From the NCBI RefSeq assembly GCF_008727925.1, contig NZ_VTWT01000010.1:62001-126000 (forward strand): a stretch of DNA of 64,000 nucleotides, written 5' to 3'. The notes beneath the pieces were generated by a model. The model had not been told where the DNA came from. It did not search any database and saw nothing but the letters and a program-made list of their open reading frames with translations. The stretch comes from Adhaeribacter soli (lineage in GTDB: Bacteria > Bacteroidota > Bacteroidia > Cytophagales > Hymenobacteraceae). Below are positions 51,901 to 60,672 of this stretch, piece after piece. Numbering within the stretch: position 1 is the first letter of the stretch; each line of letters starts with the position of its first letter. Made by a program: the position numbers and the translations under genes.

Positions 51901-52063
51901 CCCACCCCTAACCCCTCCCAGGAGGGGAATTATCAGATATCGTAATCTTATTAACTGCTTAGATTACGCGAATTCCAATTCATACATTCCAATTCACGCA
52001 TGCTAATTCACGCATGCTAATTCACGCATTGCAATTCCCCTCCTCGGAGGGGTTAGGGGTGGG
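51901..52063. repeat. Inverted-repeat element enclosing 14-base tandem repeats
   Basis: The 31-base arms 51901-51931 and 52033-52063 are complementary with one mismatch; each begins or ends with the motif cccacccctaacccc. Between the arms, at 51972-52027, are four tandem 14-base units (attccaattcatac, attccaattcacgc, then atgctaattcacgc twice). The element occupies most of the 328-base spacer between the small membrane protein and dnaG genes; nothing else is visible there. Confidence 0.8.
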
Positions 52064-52092
52064 TTCCGTATTAGCAACAACCAGCAACCAAC

Positions 52093-54081
52093 CTACCGCG
52101 TTACCACAATCCCTAGCGCCCCGGCAATTTCCATTTCGAAGTTCTTCAGCGCCTTGGCCACCTGCAGGAGTTTCATCATTTCGTCAATGTTCGTTTCTTT
52201 CTGAAGCGCATCCTGGTTTTCCTTGATCATGGCCTGCACGTTCCGCCATTTCAGCCTTAGAATGGAAGTATCGGCGGCGTATTGCAGCAGCTCCACTTCT
52301 TTCGGTACAAAGATCTGGTGCGCGGCCCAGGCTTCGCTGAGTTCGTATTTCTGGGTAAGCAGATCGATGGCTTCGCTCTTCAACACCGTATCAGTTTCTT
52401 CCCGGATAAAATAAGTGGCAATGTCGAAACGGCCCTGCTGCACTTTTTCAGAAATTACGGCATATAATTTTGCAAGCCCCGGTGTTTTAAATTCTATATC
52501 TTCGAGCTGCTCAAAAAGATATTGGGCCAAATTCTGGCCTTCCGGCAGGGTCTGGTCCGAATAGTTCAGCAGCAAGCGCAAAATTTCACGTTCGTACCGG
52601 TGCAGTAACTGCACCTCCGAATCTATTTCTTCTTCCGCATCCTCATAAGCAGCCGCTTCGGCCTCCGCTTCCAACGCGGCCATATCGAATTCATCGAGCG
52701 GGGGGAAATTGCTTCGGCCGCCGGAATTAGGCCGGGAAGGTTGTTGCTGGTTCTGCTGCTTTTTATTTTCCTGCAGGGCAATTTTATTGTATTCCGAAAT
52801 CAGTACTTGCTCATCGATCCCGAACAAACTGCTGCAGCGCTGCAAGAAAACCGACCGCTTAATGGAATCCGGAATTTTAGCAATGCTCTGGACCACTTCC
52901 CGGATGGCTTCGGCTTTCTTAACCGGATTATCTTTCGCTTCCTTCGCCAGAAGCTCGGTCTTAAAAGAGACAAAATCTTTCGCTTCGCTCTTAATATATT
53001 CCCGAAAGGCGTTGTCGCCCACTTTGCGGATGTAGGAATCGGGGTCTTCGCCGGGCGGGAAGATTACCACGTCCACGTTCAGGCCGGCTTCCAGGATCAG
53101 GTCCGTTCCCCGCAAGGAAGCTTTAATCCCTGCGGCATCGCCGTCGTAAAGTACCGTAATGTTTTTGGTGTAGCGCGAAATAAGCTTGATCTGGTTTTCG
53201 GTAAGCGAGGTTCCGGAGCTGGCCACCACGTTCTCGATTCCCCCCTGGTGCAACGAAATTACGTCCAGATACCCTTCAGTCATGTAGCAAACGTCGGCCA
53301 TCCGGATCGCCTGCTTCGCCTGGAACATGCCGTATAAAACGTCGCTCTTATGGTAAATTTCCGATTCGGGCGAGTTCAGATATTTCGGTGTACTCTTATC
53401 GTTGGTTTTTAACGTGCGCGCGCCAAAGCCGATGGTTCTTCCAGAAACGTTGTGGATCGGAAACATCACCCGGGCACGGAAACGGTCATATTTCTTGCCC
53501 TCTTCCTTGAAAATAGTCAAGCCGGTGGCTTCCAGAAACTTCTCCTGAAACCCTTTTTCCAACGCTGCTTTCGTCAATCCGTCCCAGCTTTCCAGGCTAT
53601 AACCCAGTTCGAACTTTTTGATCGTATTCAGGCTTATACCGCGTTCTTTCAGGTAAGGCAGACCAATGCTCTGGCCTTGGTCGTGGTTGTGCAGAATATT
53701 CTGATAGAAGTCCTTGGCAAAGTCCGATAAGATGAACTGGCTGTCGCGGTCGTGCTGGAATTTGAGTTTTTCCGGGCTGGGCGCTTCTTCGGCAATCTCG
53801 ATCCCATACTTTTTAGCCAGGTGCTTGAGAGCTTCCACATAGCTCACCCCTTCCAGGTCCATAATGAACTGCACCGAGTTTCCGGCCTTGCCGCAACCAA
53901 AACACTTGTAAATGCCCTTGGCCGGCGCTACCGAAAACGAAGGCGACTTCTCGTTATGGAACGGACAAGGCGCCCACAAATTCTGACCTTTTTTCTTCAG
54001 CGTTACATAATCGCCCACCACCTCGGCAATATCGGCCGCATTAATGATCTGATCGACGGTTTCTTTACTGATTAAGGCCAT
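52093..54081 (-). CDS. dnaG: DNA primase
   Basis: The 662-residue primase has an N-terminal CHC2 zinc finger (Cys39, His42, Cys60, Cys63; CPFHNEKSPSFSV and IYKCFGCGKAGN), a RNA-polymerase catalytic core (about 110-430) with the TOPRIM metal-binding acidic residues in YMTEGYLDVISLHQ and LYDGDAAGIKASL, and a C-terminal region (about 450-660) that should hold the DnaB-interaction domain; it includes an acidic, Glu/Ala-rich linker (ALEAEAEAAAYEDAEEEIDS). It is monocistronic with a TATCTTTG promoter at 54108-54101 on the minus strand. Confidence 0.96.
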   Translation of the reverse strand: MALISKETVDQIINAADIAEVVGDYVTLKKKGQNLWAPCPFHNEKSPSFSVAPAKGIYKCFGCGKAGNSVQFIMDLEGVSYVEALKHLAKKYGIEIAEEAPSPEKLKFQHDRDSQFILSDFAKDFYQNILHNHDQGQSIGLPYLKERGISLNTIKKFELGYSLESWDGLTKAALEKGFQEKFLEATGLTIFKEEGKKYDRFRARVMFPIHNVSGRTIGFGARTLKTNDKSTPKYLNSPESEIYHKSDVLYGMFQAKQAIRMADVCYMTEGYLDVISLHQGGIENVVASSGTSLTENQIKLISRYTKNITVLYDGDAAGIKASLRGTDLILEAGLNVDVVIFPPGEDPDSYIRKVGDNAFREYIKSEAKDFVSFKTELLAKEAKDNPVKKAEAIREVVQSIAKIPDSIKRSVFLQRCSSLFGIDEQVLISEYNKIALQENKKQQNQQQPSRPNSGGRSNFPPLDEFDMAALEAEAEAAAYEDAEEEIDSEVQLLHRYEREILRLLLNYSDQTLPEGQNLAQYLFEQLEDIEFKTPGLAKLYAVISEKVQQGRFDIATYFIREETDTVLKSEAIDLLTQKYELSEAWAAHQIFVPKEVELLQYAADTSILRLKWRNVQAMIKENQDALQKETNIDEMMKLLQVAKALKNFEMEIAGALGIVVTR

Positions 54082-54100
54082 GGAAAAAAGATTAGGGTTA

Positions 54101-54108
54101 CAAAGATA
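54101..54108 (-). promoter_or_regulatory. -7 promoter element of dnaG
   Basis: On the minus strand 54108-54101 reads TATCTTTG, 20 bases before the dnaG start codon. The region where its -33 partner should lie (from 54129) falls inside the repeat element that begins at 54118. Confidence 0.75.
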
Positions 54109-54117
54109 AGGAATTTA

Positions 54118-54527
54118 CCCCACCCCTACCCTCCCCTAATTCAGGGGAGGTAGTTTTACACGTGCGGACAGGTCGCGACCCAATGCTGTCAACTTAAGGA
54201 AAGTACCAACACATTTAAGGTCATTCTGAGCCTGTCGAAGAAACTATTGGTTACTACTATGGCATTTGAGCGTAGCAAAAAATGCCTTTCGTTTGGGTTC
54301 GGTACGCGATAGTTCCCTCAACTTCGTTCGGGATGACCATATAAACCATTAAATTGACAGCATTGGGTCGCGACCTGTCCGCACGCATATTGCGATAATT
54401 TCTTATCAGAACATCAAAATGCCCGGCACCCACATATTCCCGCACCTCCCTTCTCGCCCCTGCTGTAACATAAAAACTACTGCATCCTGAAAGTCCTTCC
54501 CTGAATCAGGGGAGGATTTAGGTGGGG
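54118..54527. repeat. Nested palindromic elements in the dnaG-mrp divergent spacer
   Basis: An outer pair of imperfect inverted repeats (54118-54150: ccccacccctaccctcccct, then aattcaggggagg; and 54494-54527) encloses an inner element, 54161-54385, bounded by perfect 32-base inverted repeats (54161-54192 and 54354-54385). Inside the inner element are GTCATTCTGA- and GTCATCCCGA-type segments (54218-54247 and 54309-54338) that again face each other, as three levels of nested palindromes. Two TATCTTTG promoters (dnaG and mrp) stand immediately outside the outer arms. No protein gene is present. Confidence 0.82.
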
Positions 54528-54541
54528 TCCTAAAAAATCAG

Positions 54542-54549
54542 TATCTTTG
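54542..54549 (+). promoter_or_regulatory. -7 promoter element of mrp
   Basis: TATCTTTG lies 27 bases before the mrp start, directly after the right arm of the nested palindromic element. Confidence 0.75.
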
Positions 54550-54575
54550 TAAAGCAAAAAATTTGCATTATTACT

Positions 54576-55682
54576 ATGGCAATTACAACTGAAGACGTTT
54601 TACGGGCCCTGAGCTACGTAGAAGAACCGGATCTGGGCAAAGATCTGGTTACGTTGAATATGATAGAAAATGTGGCGATAGACGGTAAAAAAGTAAGCTT
54701 TACCGTGATCCTCACCACCCCGGCCTGCCCGCTGAAAGACCTGATCCGTACCGCTTGCGAACGCGCCATTCATACCATGGTCGATAAAGAAGCGGAAGTT
54801 ACCGTGAACATGACCTCCCGCGTTACTTCCGGCCGCGCCGATGCTTCGGCGGTGCTGAAAGGCGTGAAAAATATTATCGCTATTGCTTCCGGAAAAGGCG
54901 GCGTGGGCAAATCTACGGTTACCAGCAACCTGGCCATTGCGCTGGCGCAAACCGGCGCAAAAGTGGGCCTGGTAGATGCCGATATTTCCGGCCCCTCTAT
55001 TCCGGTAATGTTCAATTGCGAAGATGCCCACCCGCGGGTATTTCAGACGGCAGAAGGCAAAAATCAGATCGAAACCATTGAACGCTACGGCGTAAAGCTC
55101 ATGTCGATCGGTTTTCTGGCACCGGCCGAAAGTGCGGTGGTATGGCGCGGCCCGATGGCTTCTTCTGCCCTGAAACAATTTATTACCGAATGCGACTGGG
55201 GCGAACTGGATTATTTACTTATTGACCTTCCGCCGGGAACGTCCGACATACACTTAACGCTGGTACAAACCGTGCCGGTAACGGGGGCGGTAATTGTAAC
55301 CACGCCGCAGAAAGTGGCCCTGGCCGATGCCCAAAAAGGCTTAACGATGTTCCAGCAGCCCCAGATCAATGTGCCGGTTTTAGGCGTTATAGAGAATATG
55401 GCCTACTTTACGCCGGCCGAATTACCGGAAAACAAATATTTTATTTTCGGAAAAGGCGGCGGCGAGAACTTAGCAGCTAAATTTAAGGTTCCTTTTATCG
55501 GGCAGATCCCGTTGGTGCAGAGCATCCGCGAAGGCGGTGACGAAGGCACCCCGGAAGTAATGAAAGAAAACTCGCCGGCTGCAGCCGTTTTTAAAGAAAT
55601 TGCCCGTGAAGTAGCCCGCCAGGTTTCGGTACGGAATGCTGAGCTGGCGCAAACCAAGGTTGTAGAAATTACCAGAACGTAG
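54576..55682 (+). CDS. Mrp/ApbC-type iron-sulfur cluster carrier ATPase
   Basis: The 368-residue protein has an N-terminal MIP18/DUF59 domain (about 1-90; LRALSYVEEPDLGKDLVTLN, TTPACPLKDL) and a ParA/MinD-like P-loop ATPase domain with Walker A GKGGVGKST at 106-114, VDADISGPSIPVMF, IDLPPGTSDIHLTL and GVIENMAYF. Mrp/ApbC proteins bind and transfer Fe-S clusters. The usual CxxC of the C-terminal part is not seen, as is common in Bacteroidota members; other cysteines remain. It is six bases upstream of a NifU-like gene, supporting a role in Fe-S assembly. Confidence 0.93.
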   Translation: MAITTEDVLRALSYVEEPDLGKDLVTLNMIENVAIDGKKVSFTVILTTPACPLKDLIRTACERAIHTMVDKEAEVTVNMTSRVTSGRADASAVLKGVKNIIAIASGKGGVGKSTVTSNLAIALAQTGAKVGLVDADISGPSIPVMFNCEDAHPRVFQTAEGKNQIETIERYGVKLMSIGFLAPAESAVVWRGPMASSALKQFITECDWGELDYLLIDLPPGTSDIHLTLVQTVPVTGAVIVTTPQKVALADAQKGLTMFQQPQINVPVLGVIENMAYFTPAELPENKYFIFGKGGGENLAAKFKVPFIGQIPLVQSIREGGDEGTPEVMKENSPAAAVFKEIAREVARQVSVRNAELAQTKVVEITRT

Positions 55683-55688
55683 AAAGAA

Positions 55689-55958
55689 ATGGAAGAGATG
55701 AATATGACCCCGGAATTCCTGACCAAGATCGAATCGGCCCTGGATCAGATCCGTCCTTACCTGCAGGCCGATGGCGGCGACGTAAAAGTGCTGGAACTAA
55801 CCCCGGAAATGGTCCTGAAACTGGAACTGGTAGGCGCCTGCGGTACCTGCCCAATGTCGCCGATGACGCTGAAAGCCGGCGTGGAGCAGGCAATCCTGAA
55901 AGCAGTGCCGGAAATTAAGGCCGTTGAGGCCATAAACGTGATGCCGATGCCGGCTTAA
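55689..55958 (+). CDS. NifU C-terminal-domain Fe-S scaffold protein (Nfu-like)
   Basis: The 89-residue protein is a single NifU-C domain: IESALDQIRPYLQADGGDVK, then VGACGTCPMSPMTLKAGVEQ with the cluster-binding Cys51 and Cys54. It can hold a [4Fe-4S] or [2Fe-2S] cluster and pass it on. It follows mrp by six bases in an operon. Confidence 0.95.
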   Translation: MEEMNMTPEFLTKIESALDQIRPYLQADGGDVKVLELTPEMVLKLELVGACGTCPMSPMTLKAGVEQAILKAVPEIKAVEAINVMPMPA

Positions 55959-55989
55959 TTCTAAAAACAAAAGAATATTTCGTATTTTT

Positions 55990-56026
55990 AAACCGGAGCT
56001 AAGCAACGTAGCTCCGGTTTTTTTTT
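55990..56026 (+). terminator. Terminator of the mrp operon
   Basis: aaaccggagct pairs with agctccggttt around a 9-base loop, with a run of T. Confidence 0.9.
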
Positions 56027-56059
56027 GTCTATAAACTACTGAAACCAATTCCTTTCCGG

Positions 56060-57415
56060 ATGAAACGAATTCTACTGCTTATTTTTTTAGCCGCCGCCAG
56101 CCTGCAAGGCTTTGCCCAGACGTCGCAGAACATGAACCTGCTCTCTACCTGGCGAGATCCGAAGCCGGGCGTGTATTATAACGACATCTGGGGATATGCA
56201 GCCAACGGCCGCGAATATGCCATTATCGGCAGCAACGAAGCCACTAACTTTATAGACGTTACCAATCCTGCCTCTCCGGTGCTGATAAAAAAAGCACTCG
56301 GTAAGTTTACGAATACGATCTGGCGCGATTTTAAAACCTATTCGCATTATGCCTATACCGTTGGCGACGGAAATAACTTCCACAGCCTTCAGATCTTCGA
56401 CCTGCAGTTCCTACCAGATTCGGTGCATAAGGTTTACGACAGCAATGCGATAAGCCAGAGCGCCCACACCATTTTCATTGACAATGCCAAACTCTATCTG
56501 GTTTCGAATGTTCGCAATGGCTCCAATCAGGCGGTAGACGTTTATTCGCTCGCCAACCCCGTAGCCCCCACCCTTTTAGGGAGTCTGCAATCTACCTTCT
56601 TTAACGATATGCACGCTGTATTTGTAAAGAACGACACAGCGTATTGCTCTGCCGGCTGGCCGGGTTTTGTGATGTACAACGTAGCCAATATCAACAACCC
56701 GGTACTCATCAGCAGCTTAACCACATATCCTGGCCAAGGCTATAACCACACCAGCTGGGTTAGCCAGAACTCTAAAAAGATGATTATGACCGATGAGATC
56801 CCGGCGGGCTTACCGGTAAAACTGTATGATATTTCCGACCCATCAAACCCGGTTTATAAAAGCTCCTTTACTTCCAACGCAGCAGCAACCCCGCACAACA
56901 CCTTTATTGTCGGAAATAATTACGCTGTGCTTTCATTTTACCACGATGGCGTACAGGTTTTTGATATATCGAATTCCACCAACGTTACCCGCATCGGCTA
57001 TTACGATACGTACCCCGATAACCCGGGAAATTATAGCGGCTACGAGGGCTGCTGGGGCGTTTACCCGTTCCTACCATCCGGCAATATCATCGCCTCGGAT
57101 ATTACCTACGGCCTGTTTGTACTTTCCGCGCCTTATAGCAATATTTCCGGTACCAGGGAGGAGTTGAATAAAGACAGATCCTTTACTGTTTATCCGAATC
57201 CATCTACCGGAACGCTATCGTTTCAGCTCAAAAAACCCGTGAAAAACCTGAAAATAACGGTTACCGATGTCCTCGGCAAAAACCTGAAAACCTTTAGCGG
57301 CGATATGCTTACGGACCAGAAATTAAACCTGAACAACTTATCGGCCGGACTTTACCTGGTACATGCCTCCGGCGATGGCTTTTCCGAAACCCGGCGGGTT
57401 TTAATTAAAAAATAA
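56060..57415 (+). CDS. Choice-of-anchor B-type secreted beta-propeller protein with T9SS sorting signal
   Basis: The 451-residue protein has a signal peptide (RILLLIFLAAASLQGFAQ). The body is built from LVIVD-like repeats (EYAIIGSNEATNFIDVTNPA, SPVLI; HAVFVKNDTAYCSAGWPGFV; PVKLYDISDPSNPVYKSSF; GVQVFDISNSTNVTRIGYYD) and matches the choice-of-anchor B family of secreted propellers. The C-terminus (TVYPNPSTGTLSFQLKKPVK, then NLKITVTDVLGKNL, ending RRVLIKK) is a type IX secretion sorting domain. The mature protein should be exported through T9SS and held on the surface. It stands alone with a terminator. Confidence 0.88.
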   Translation: MKRILLLIFLAAASLQGFAQTSQNMNLLSTWRDPKPGVYYNDIWGYAANGREYAIIGSNEATNFIDVTNPASPVLIKKALGKFTNTIWRDFKTYSHYAYTVGDGNNFHSLQIFDLQFLPDSVHKVYDSNAISQSAHTIFIDNAKLYLVSNVRNGSNQAVDVYSLANPVAPTLLGSLQSTFFNDMHAVFVKNDTAYCSAGWPGFVMYNVANINNPVLISSLTTYPGQGYNHTSWVSQNSKKMIMTDEIPAGLPVKLYDISDPSNPVYKSSFTSNAAATPHNTFIVGNNYAVLSFYHDGVQVFDISNSTNVTRIGYYDTYPDNPGNYSGYEGCWGVYPFLPSGNIIASDITYGLFVLSAPYSNISGTREELNKDRSFTVYPNPSTGTLSFQLKKPVKNLKITVTDVLGKNLKTFSGDMLTDQKLNLNNLSAGLYLVHASGDGFSETRRVLIKK

Positions 57416-57457
57416 TAGCGATTTTAATAATGTAATCTGAGATTCTAAAACTCTACA

Positions 57458-57492
57458 AAGGTCTGCTGAAAGCAATCAGCAGACCTTTTTTT
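57458..57492 (+). terminator. Terminator after the choice-of-anchor B gene
   Basis: aaggtctgctga pairs with tcagcagacctt around a 6-base loop, followed by seven T. Confidence 0.9.
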
Positions 57493-57641
57493 ATCCGGGA
57501 GGCTGGTTTAAAAACGCCGTTATGAAATTACAATCTTTGAGCCCTTCATTTAAACAGGCCTTACGCGAACCCAATTGTCTGAATTATACTCTTTAAGTAA
57601 GTGGACAGATTTAGCTTACATAATAATACTGCTTCTTTTTC

Positions 57642-57705
57642 TGTCATTCTGGAAGAATCTTGTGATTTCAGTGCTTTAAACTCACAAAATTCTTCCAGAA
57701 TGACA
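57642..57705. repeat. Inverted repeat of the GTCATTCTGG family in the 57416-58130 spacer
   Basis: The 24-base arms 57642-57665 (tgtcattctggaagaatctt, gtga) and 57682-57705 are complementary with one mismatch and enclose a 16-base loop. The arms belong to the same GTCATnCnGn class as the dispersed repeats at 5613, 8362, 22910 and inside 54161-54385. I see no gene in the rest of the 715-base spacer apart from the terminator and the T9SS-tail remnant. Confidence 0.75.
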
Positions 57706-58003
57706 ATCGTAGTGATATTAAGTAAATTTGTTCCCATACATAGAATTAGGGGATGCACATGTTTTGTCGCCAAAAGAATTTCGAGGAACCCGAAGGGGAA
57801 TAGGAAAAAGGGAAATTACAGAATCGCTTAACCTGCTACCGTAAGCACAATATCGGCTTCAAGATTTTCACAAAGCTTTAAGCGCAATATTCTCTTCTTT
57901 GCCCGTACCTCGGTTTTCTCCAGGATCAGAATAATTTCTTCTCCAGAATCAAATCCTGTCTATCTTAATAATCCTTAAAATCGTGTTCAGACAAATAAAG
58001 CTT

Positions 58004-58051
58004 AAAGATTTCTTTACTGAAACCCGTCGGTTTTTAATTAAAAGATTATAG
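58004..58051 (+). pseudogene. Remnant of a T9SS-sorting-domain C-terminus
   Basis: The frame reads KDFFTETRRFLIKRL and then a stop. It matches the end of the choice-of-anchor B protein (GDGFSETRRVLIKK plus stop, 57374-57415) in protein and nucleotide sequence (for example tgaaacccgtcggttttt against cgaaacccggcgggtttt, followed by taattaaaa and then atagcg in both). Only the last 15 codons survive, so this is a decayed paralogous gene end. Confidence 0.7.
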
Positions 58052-58090
58052 CGTTTGCGGTGTTTGGGTGTGGGTTCAGGCGCAATTCTT

Positions 58091-58098
58091 TATATTTG
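58091..58098 (+). promoter_or_regulatory. -7 promoter element of fahA
   Basis: TATATTTG matches the -7 consensus 32 bases before the fahA start codon. Confidence 0.7.
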
Positions 58099-58130
58099 CC
58101 CCACTGCTAATTAAAGAGCCCTTTTAGACT

Positions 58131-59405
58131 ATGATAAAAGCCAACGACCCGAACCTGCATTCCTGGATCACCATTGCTCCGGATTCCGAATTCCCGATTC
58201 AGAACCTGCCATTCGGTATTTTTCAGGTAGGCCTGAAAGACCCGCGCGTAGGCGTAGCCATTGGCGACTATGTGCTAGACCTTTATGCATTAAGTCAGTT
58301 TGGCTATTTCGAAGATGTTGATATTGCAGACCATACCGTACTATTTCGCGACAATCTGAACGACTTTATTGCGCTTGGTAAACCGGTTTGGCGCCAGACC
58401 CGCGAGCGTGTTTCCCAGCTACTTCGCCACGACAATACCGAATTCCGCGACAACGAAGAAGCCGTACGCGAATGCCTGGTAAAACGCGCAGAAGTAGAAA
58501 TGCTGATGCCGGTAAAAGTACCGAACTATACCGATTTTTACTCCAGCATCGAGCACGCCACCAACGTAGGCAAAATGTTCCGCGACCCGGCCAATGCGTT
58601 GCTGCCGAACTGGAAACACCTGCCGGTTGGTTACCACGGCCGCGCTTCCTCCATCTGTGTTTCCGGTTACGATGTAATTCGCCCGAACGGCCAGACCAAA
58701 GCTGCCGATGCCGATATGCCGACTTTCGGCCCTACCAAAGAACTTGATTTTGAACTGGAAGTAGCCTTTATAGCTGGCCGCGAAACTGAACTGGGCACCC
58801 CCGTTTCTACTACCGATGCCGAAGACTATATTTTTGGCATGGTGCTCTTCAACGACTGGAGCGCCCGCGACATGCAGCGCTGGGAATACGTGCCCCTCGG
58901 CCCTTTCCTGGCCAAGAACTTTGCCTCCACCATTTCGCCCTGGGTGGTTACCTTAGATGCCCTGGAACCATTCCGCGTGAAAGGCCCGGACCAGGATCCG
59001 CAGGTGTTGCCTTACCTGCAATATACCGGCAACAAGAACATCGACATTAACCTGGAAGTGCTCTTGCAGCCGGAAGGCCAGCAACCGGTTTCCATCTGCC
59101 GCTCCAACTACAAGCACATGTACTGGAACATGAACCAGCAGCTGGCGCACCAGACCAGCAACGGCTGTAACCTGCAGATCGGCGATATGTATGCTTCCGG
59201 CACCATTTCCGGCCCGGAAGAAACTTCTTTCGGCTCTATGCTGGAACTTACCTGGAAAGGCACCAAACCCCTCACCCTACCCGACGGCACCGAACGCAAA
59301 TTCATCAACGACGGCGACACGGTGATCATGCGGGGCTACGCCGAAAAAGACGGCATCCGCATCGGCTTCGGCGAATGCGTAGCCAAAGTATTGCCAGCGC
59401 TTTAG
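58131..59405 (+). CDS. fahA: Fumarylacetoacetase
   Basis: FahA hydrolyses fumarylacetoacetate to fumarate and acetoacetate, the last step of tyrosine/homogentisate breakdown. The 424-residue protein has the FAA-hydrolase N-terminal domain (about 15-120) and catalytic domain with YTDFYSSIEHATNVGKMFRD, PVGYHGRASSICVSG, GPTKELDFELEVAFIAG, DYIFGMVLFNDWSARDMQ and GPEETSFGSMLELTWKGTKP. Metal-binding acidic residues (Asp in DFYSS, Glu in ELELEVA-type strand, Asp in NDWSARD) are present. The gene after it encodes a flavin reductase-like protein often found near these pathways. Confidence 0.95.
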   Translation: MIKANDPNLHSWITIAPDSEFPIQNLPFGIFQVGLKDPRVGVAIGDYVLDLYALSQFGYFEDVDIADHTVLFRDNLNDFIALGKPVWRQTRERVSQLLRHDNTEFRDNEEAVRECLVKRAEVEMLMPVKVPNYTDFYSSIEHATNVGKMFRDPANALLPNWKHLPVGYHGRASSICVSGYDVIRPNGQTKAADADMPTFGPTKELDFELEVAFIAGRETELGTPVSTTDAEDYIFGMVLFNDWSARDMQRWEYVPLGPFLAKNFASTISPWVVTLDALEPFRVKGPDQDPQVLPYLQYTGNKNIDINLEVLLQPEGQQPVSICRSNYKHMYWNMNQQLAHQTSNGCNLQIGDMYASGTISGPEETSFGSMLELTWKGTKPLTLPDGTERKFINDGDTVIMRGYAEKDGIRIGFGECVAKVLPAL

Positions 59406-59552
59406 TAATTTGGAGATTTGAAAATTTGAAGATTTGGAAATGATGGCTCAGAGGAAATATTCGGTTAATTTTCTTAACCGTGATCTATTCTGAAATTAAA
59501 TTTTCCTTCCCATTTTCAAATCTCCAAATCTTCAAATTTTCAAATCAAAAGA

Positions 59553-60464
59553 ATGATAAAAACCATAGATCCGAAAGCAATTCCTACGGCGGAGTTCCAT
59601 GCATATATGCTGGGAGCTGTTGCGCCGCGGCCAATTGCTTTTGCCAGTACCGTAGATGAGGAAGGGAACGTGAACCTGAGTCCTTTCAGCTTTTTCAATG
59701 CCTTTGGTTCCAATCCGCCGATCCTAATCTTTTCACCCGCCCGCCGGGTGCGCGACAATACCATAAAGCATACCCTGGAAAATGCTTATGCTACCAAAGA
59801 AGTAGTGATCAATATCGGGAATTACGACATTGTGGAGCAACTTTCGCTGGCCAGCACCGAGTACGATAAAGGCATCAACGAATTTATAAAATCTGGTTTA
59901 ACGCCAGCGCCATCGGTAATGGTGAAGCCGCCGCGGGTGGCAGAAGCCCCGGCAGCTTTCGAGTGCCGGGTGCGCGACATTATTCCGTTAGGCGACCAGG
60001 GCGGCGCTGCCAACCTGATCGTTTGTGAAGTATTACTGATGCACCTGAATGAAAATGTGTTAGGCCCGGACGGAAAAACCATTGACCCAAATAAACTGGA
60101 TGCCGTTGCCCGCTTAGGCGGCGACTGGTACCTGCGTGCCAGCGGCGATTGCCTGTTCGAACTCCCCAAACCGGTAAGGAATAAAGGTATCGGCGTAGAT
60201 CAGTTGCCGGAGCATATCCGGACCAGCAACCGCCTTACCGGTAACAACCTGGCCCGCTTAGGCAACACCGAAAAAGAGCAGGTTCCAACCGCAAAAGATA
60301 CCGAAGCATTTAAAACCGATCCGCTGGTAGAAAAAATTCTTTCCGGTTACAAACACGACAGAACAGCTTTGAAAGAGCAACTTGAAACGCTCGGAATAAG
60401 GTTACTGAACGATAATAAAGTTACTGAAGCCTGGAAGGTGTTGCTGATGGCAGAAGGTTTATAG
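59553..60464 (+). CDS. Flavin reductase-like FMN-binding protein
   Basis: The 303-residue product has a flavin reductase-like split-barrel domain at about 20-190 (YMLGAVAPRPIAFASTVDEE, GNVNLSPFSFFNAFGSNPPI, LASTEYDKGINEFIKSGLTP) followed by a helical C-terminal extension (about 210-303). FMN binding is likely; the extension is seen in Bacteroidota members encoded near fahA and homogentisate dioxygenase. A role in aromatic amino-acid breakdown is inferred from the neighbour. The 147-base gap before it carries facing 'gatttgaaaatttgaagattt' repeats (59411-59440 and 59513-59549). Confidence 0.88.
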   Translation: MIKTIDPKAIPTAEFHAYMLGAVAPRPIAFASTVDEEGNVNLSPFSFFNAFGSNPPILIFSPARRVRDNTIKHTLENAYATKEVVINIGNYDIVEQLSLASTEYDKGINEFIKSGLTPAPSVMVKPPRVAEAPAAFECRVRDIIPLGDQGGAANLIVCEVLLMHLNENVLGPDGKTIDPNKLDAVARLGGDWYLRASGDCLFELPKPVRNKGIGVDQLPEHIRTSNRLTGNNLARLGNTEKEQVPTAKDTEAFKTDPLVEKILSGYKHDRTALKEQLETLGIRLLNDNKVTEAWKVLLMAEGL

Positions 60465-60484
60465 AAAAAGGCTTTATTTCAAGC

Positions 60485-60523
60485 AAAAAAAGGTGCTGGA
60501 TACATGCTTCCGCACCTTTTTTA
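60485..60523 (+). terminator. Terminator after the flavin reductase gene
   Basis: aaaaaaaggtgc pairs with gcacctttttt around a 15-base loop and ends in T residues. Confidence 0.85.
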
Positions 60524-60672
60524 TTTTATTTAACCCAAGAATAGACGGGCTTGGTTTTACTTCGGCTCAATTAAAATATTCTTGTTATTTTTAGAGTTTC
60601 AAAACAATAGAAACAGGCATGTCTGCGCCTGGATAGGCAGTTGCACTGGTGGTGCTTATCCTTTTTAAAATC

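Noticed and set aside
51972-52027. Four 14-base direct repeats considered as a CRISPR-like array
   Set aside because: Units are tandem with no spacers, too short, and no cas gene is near.
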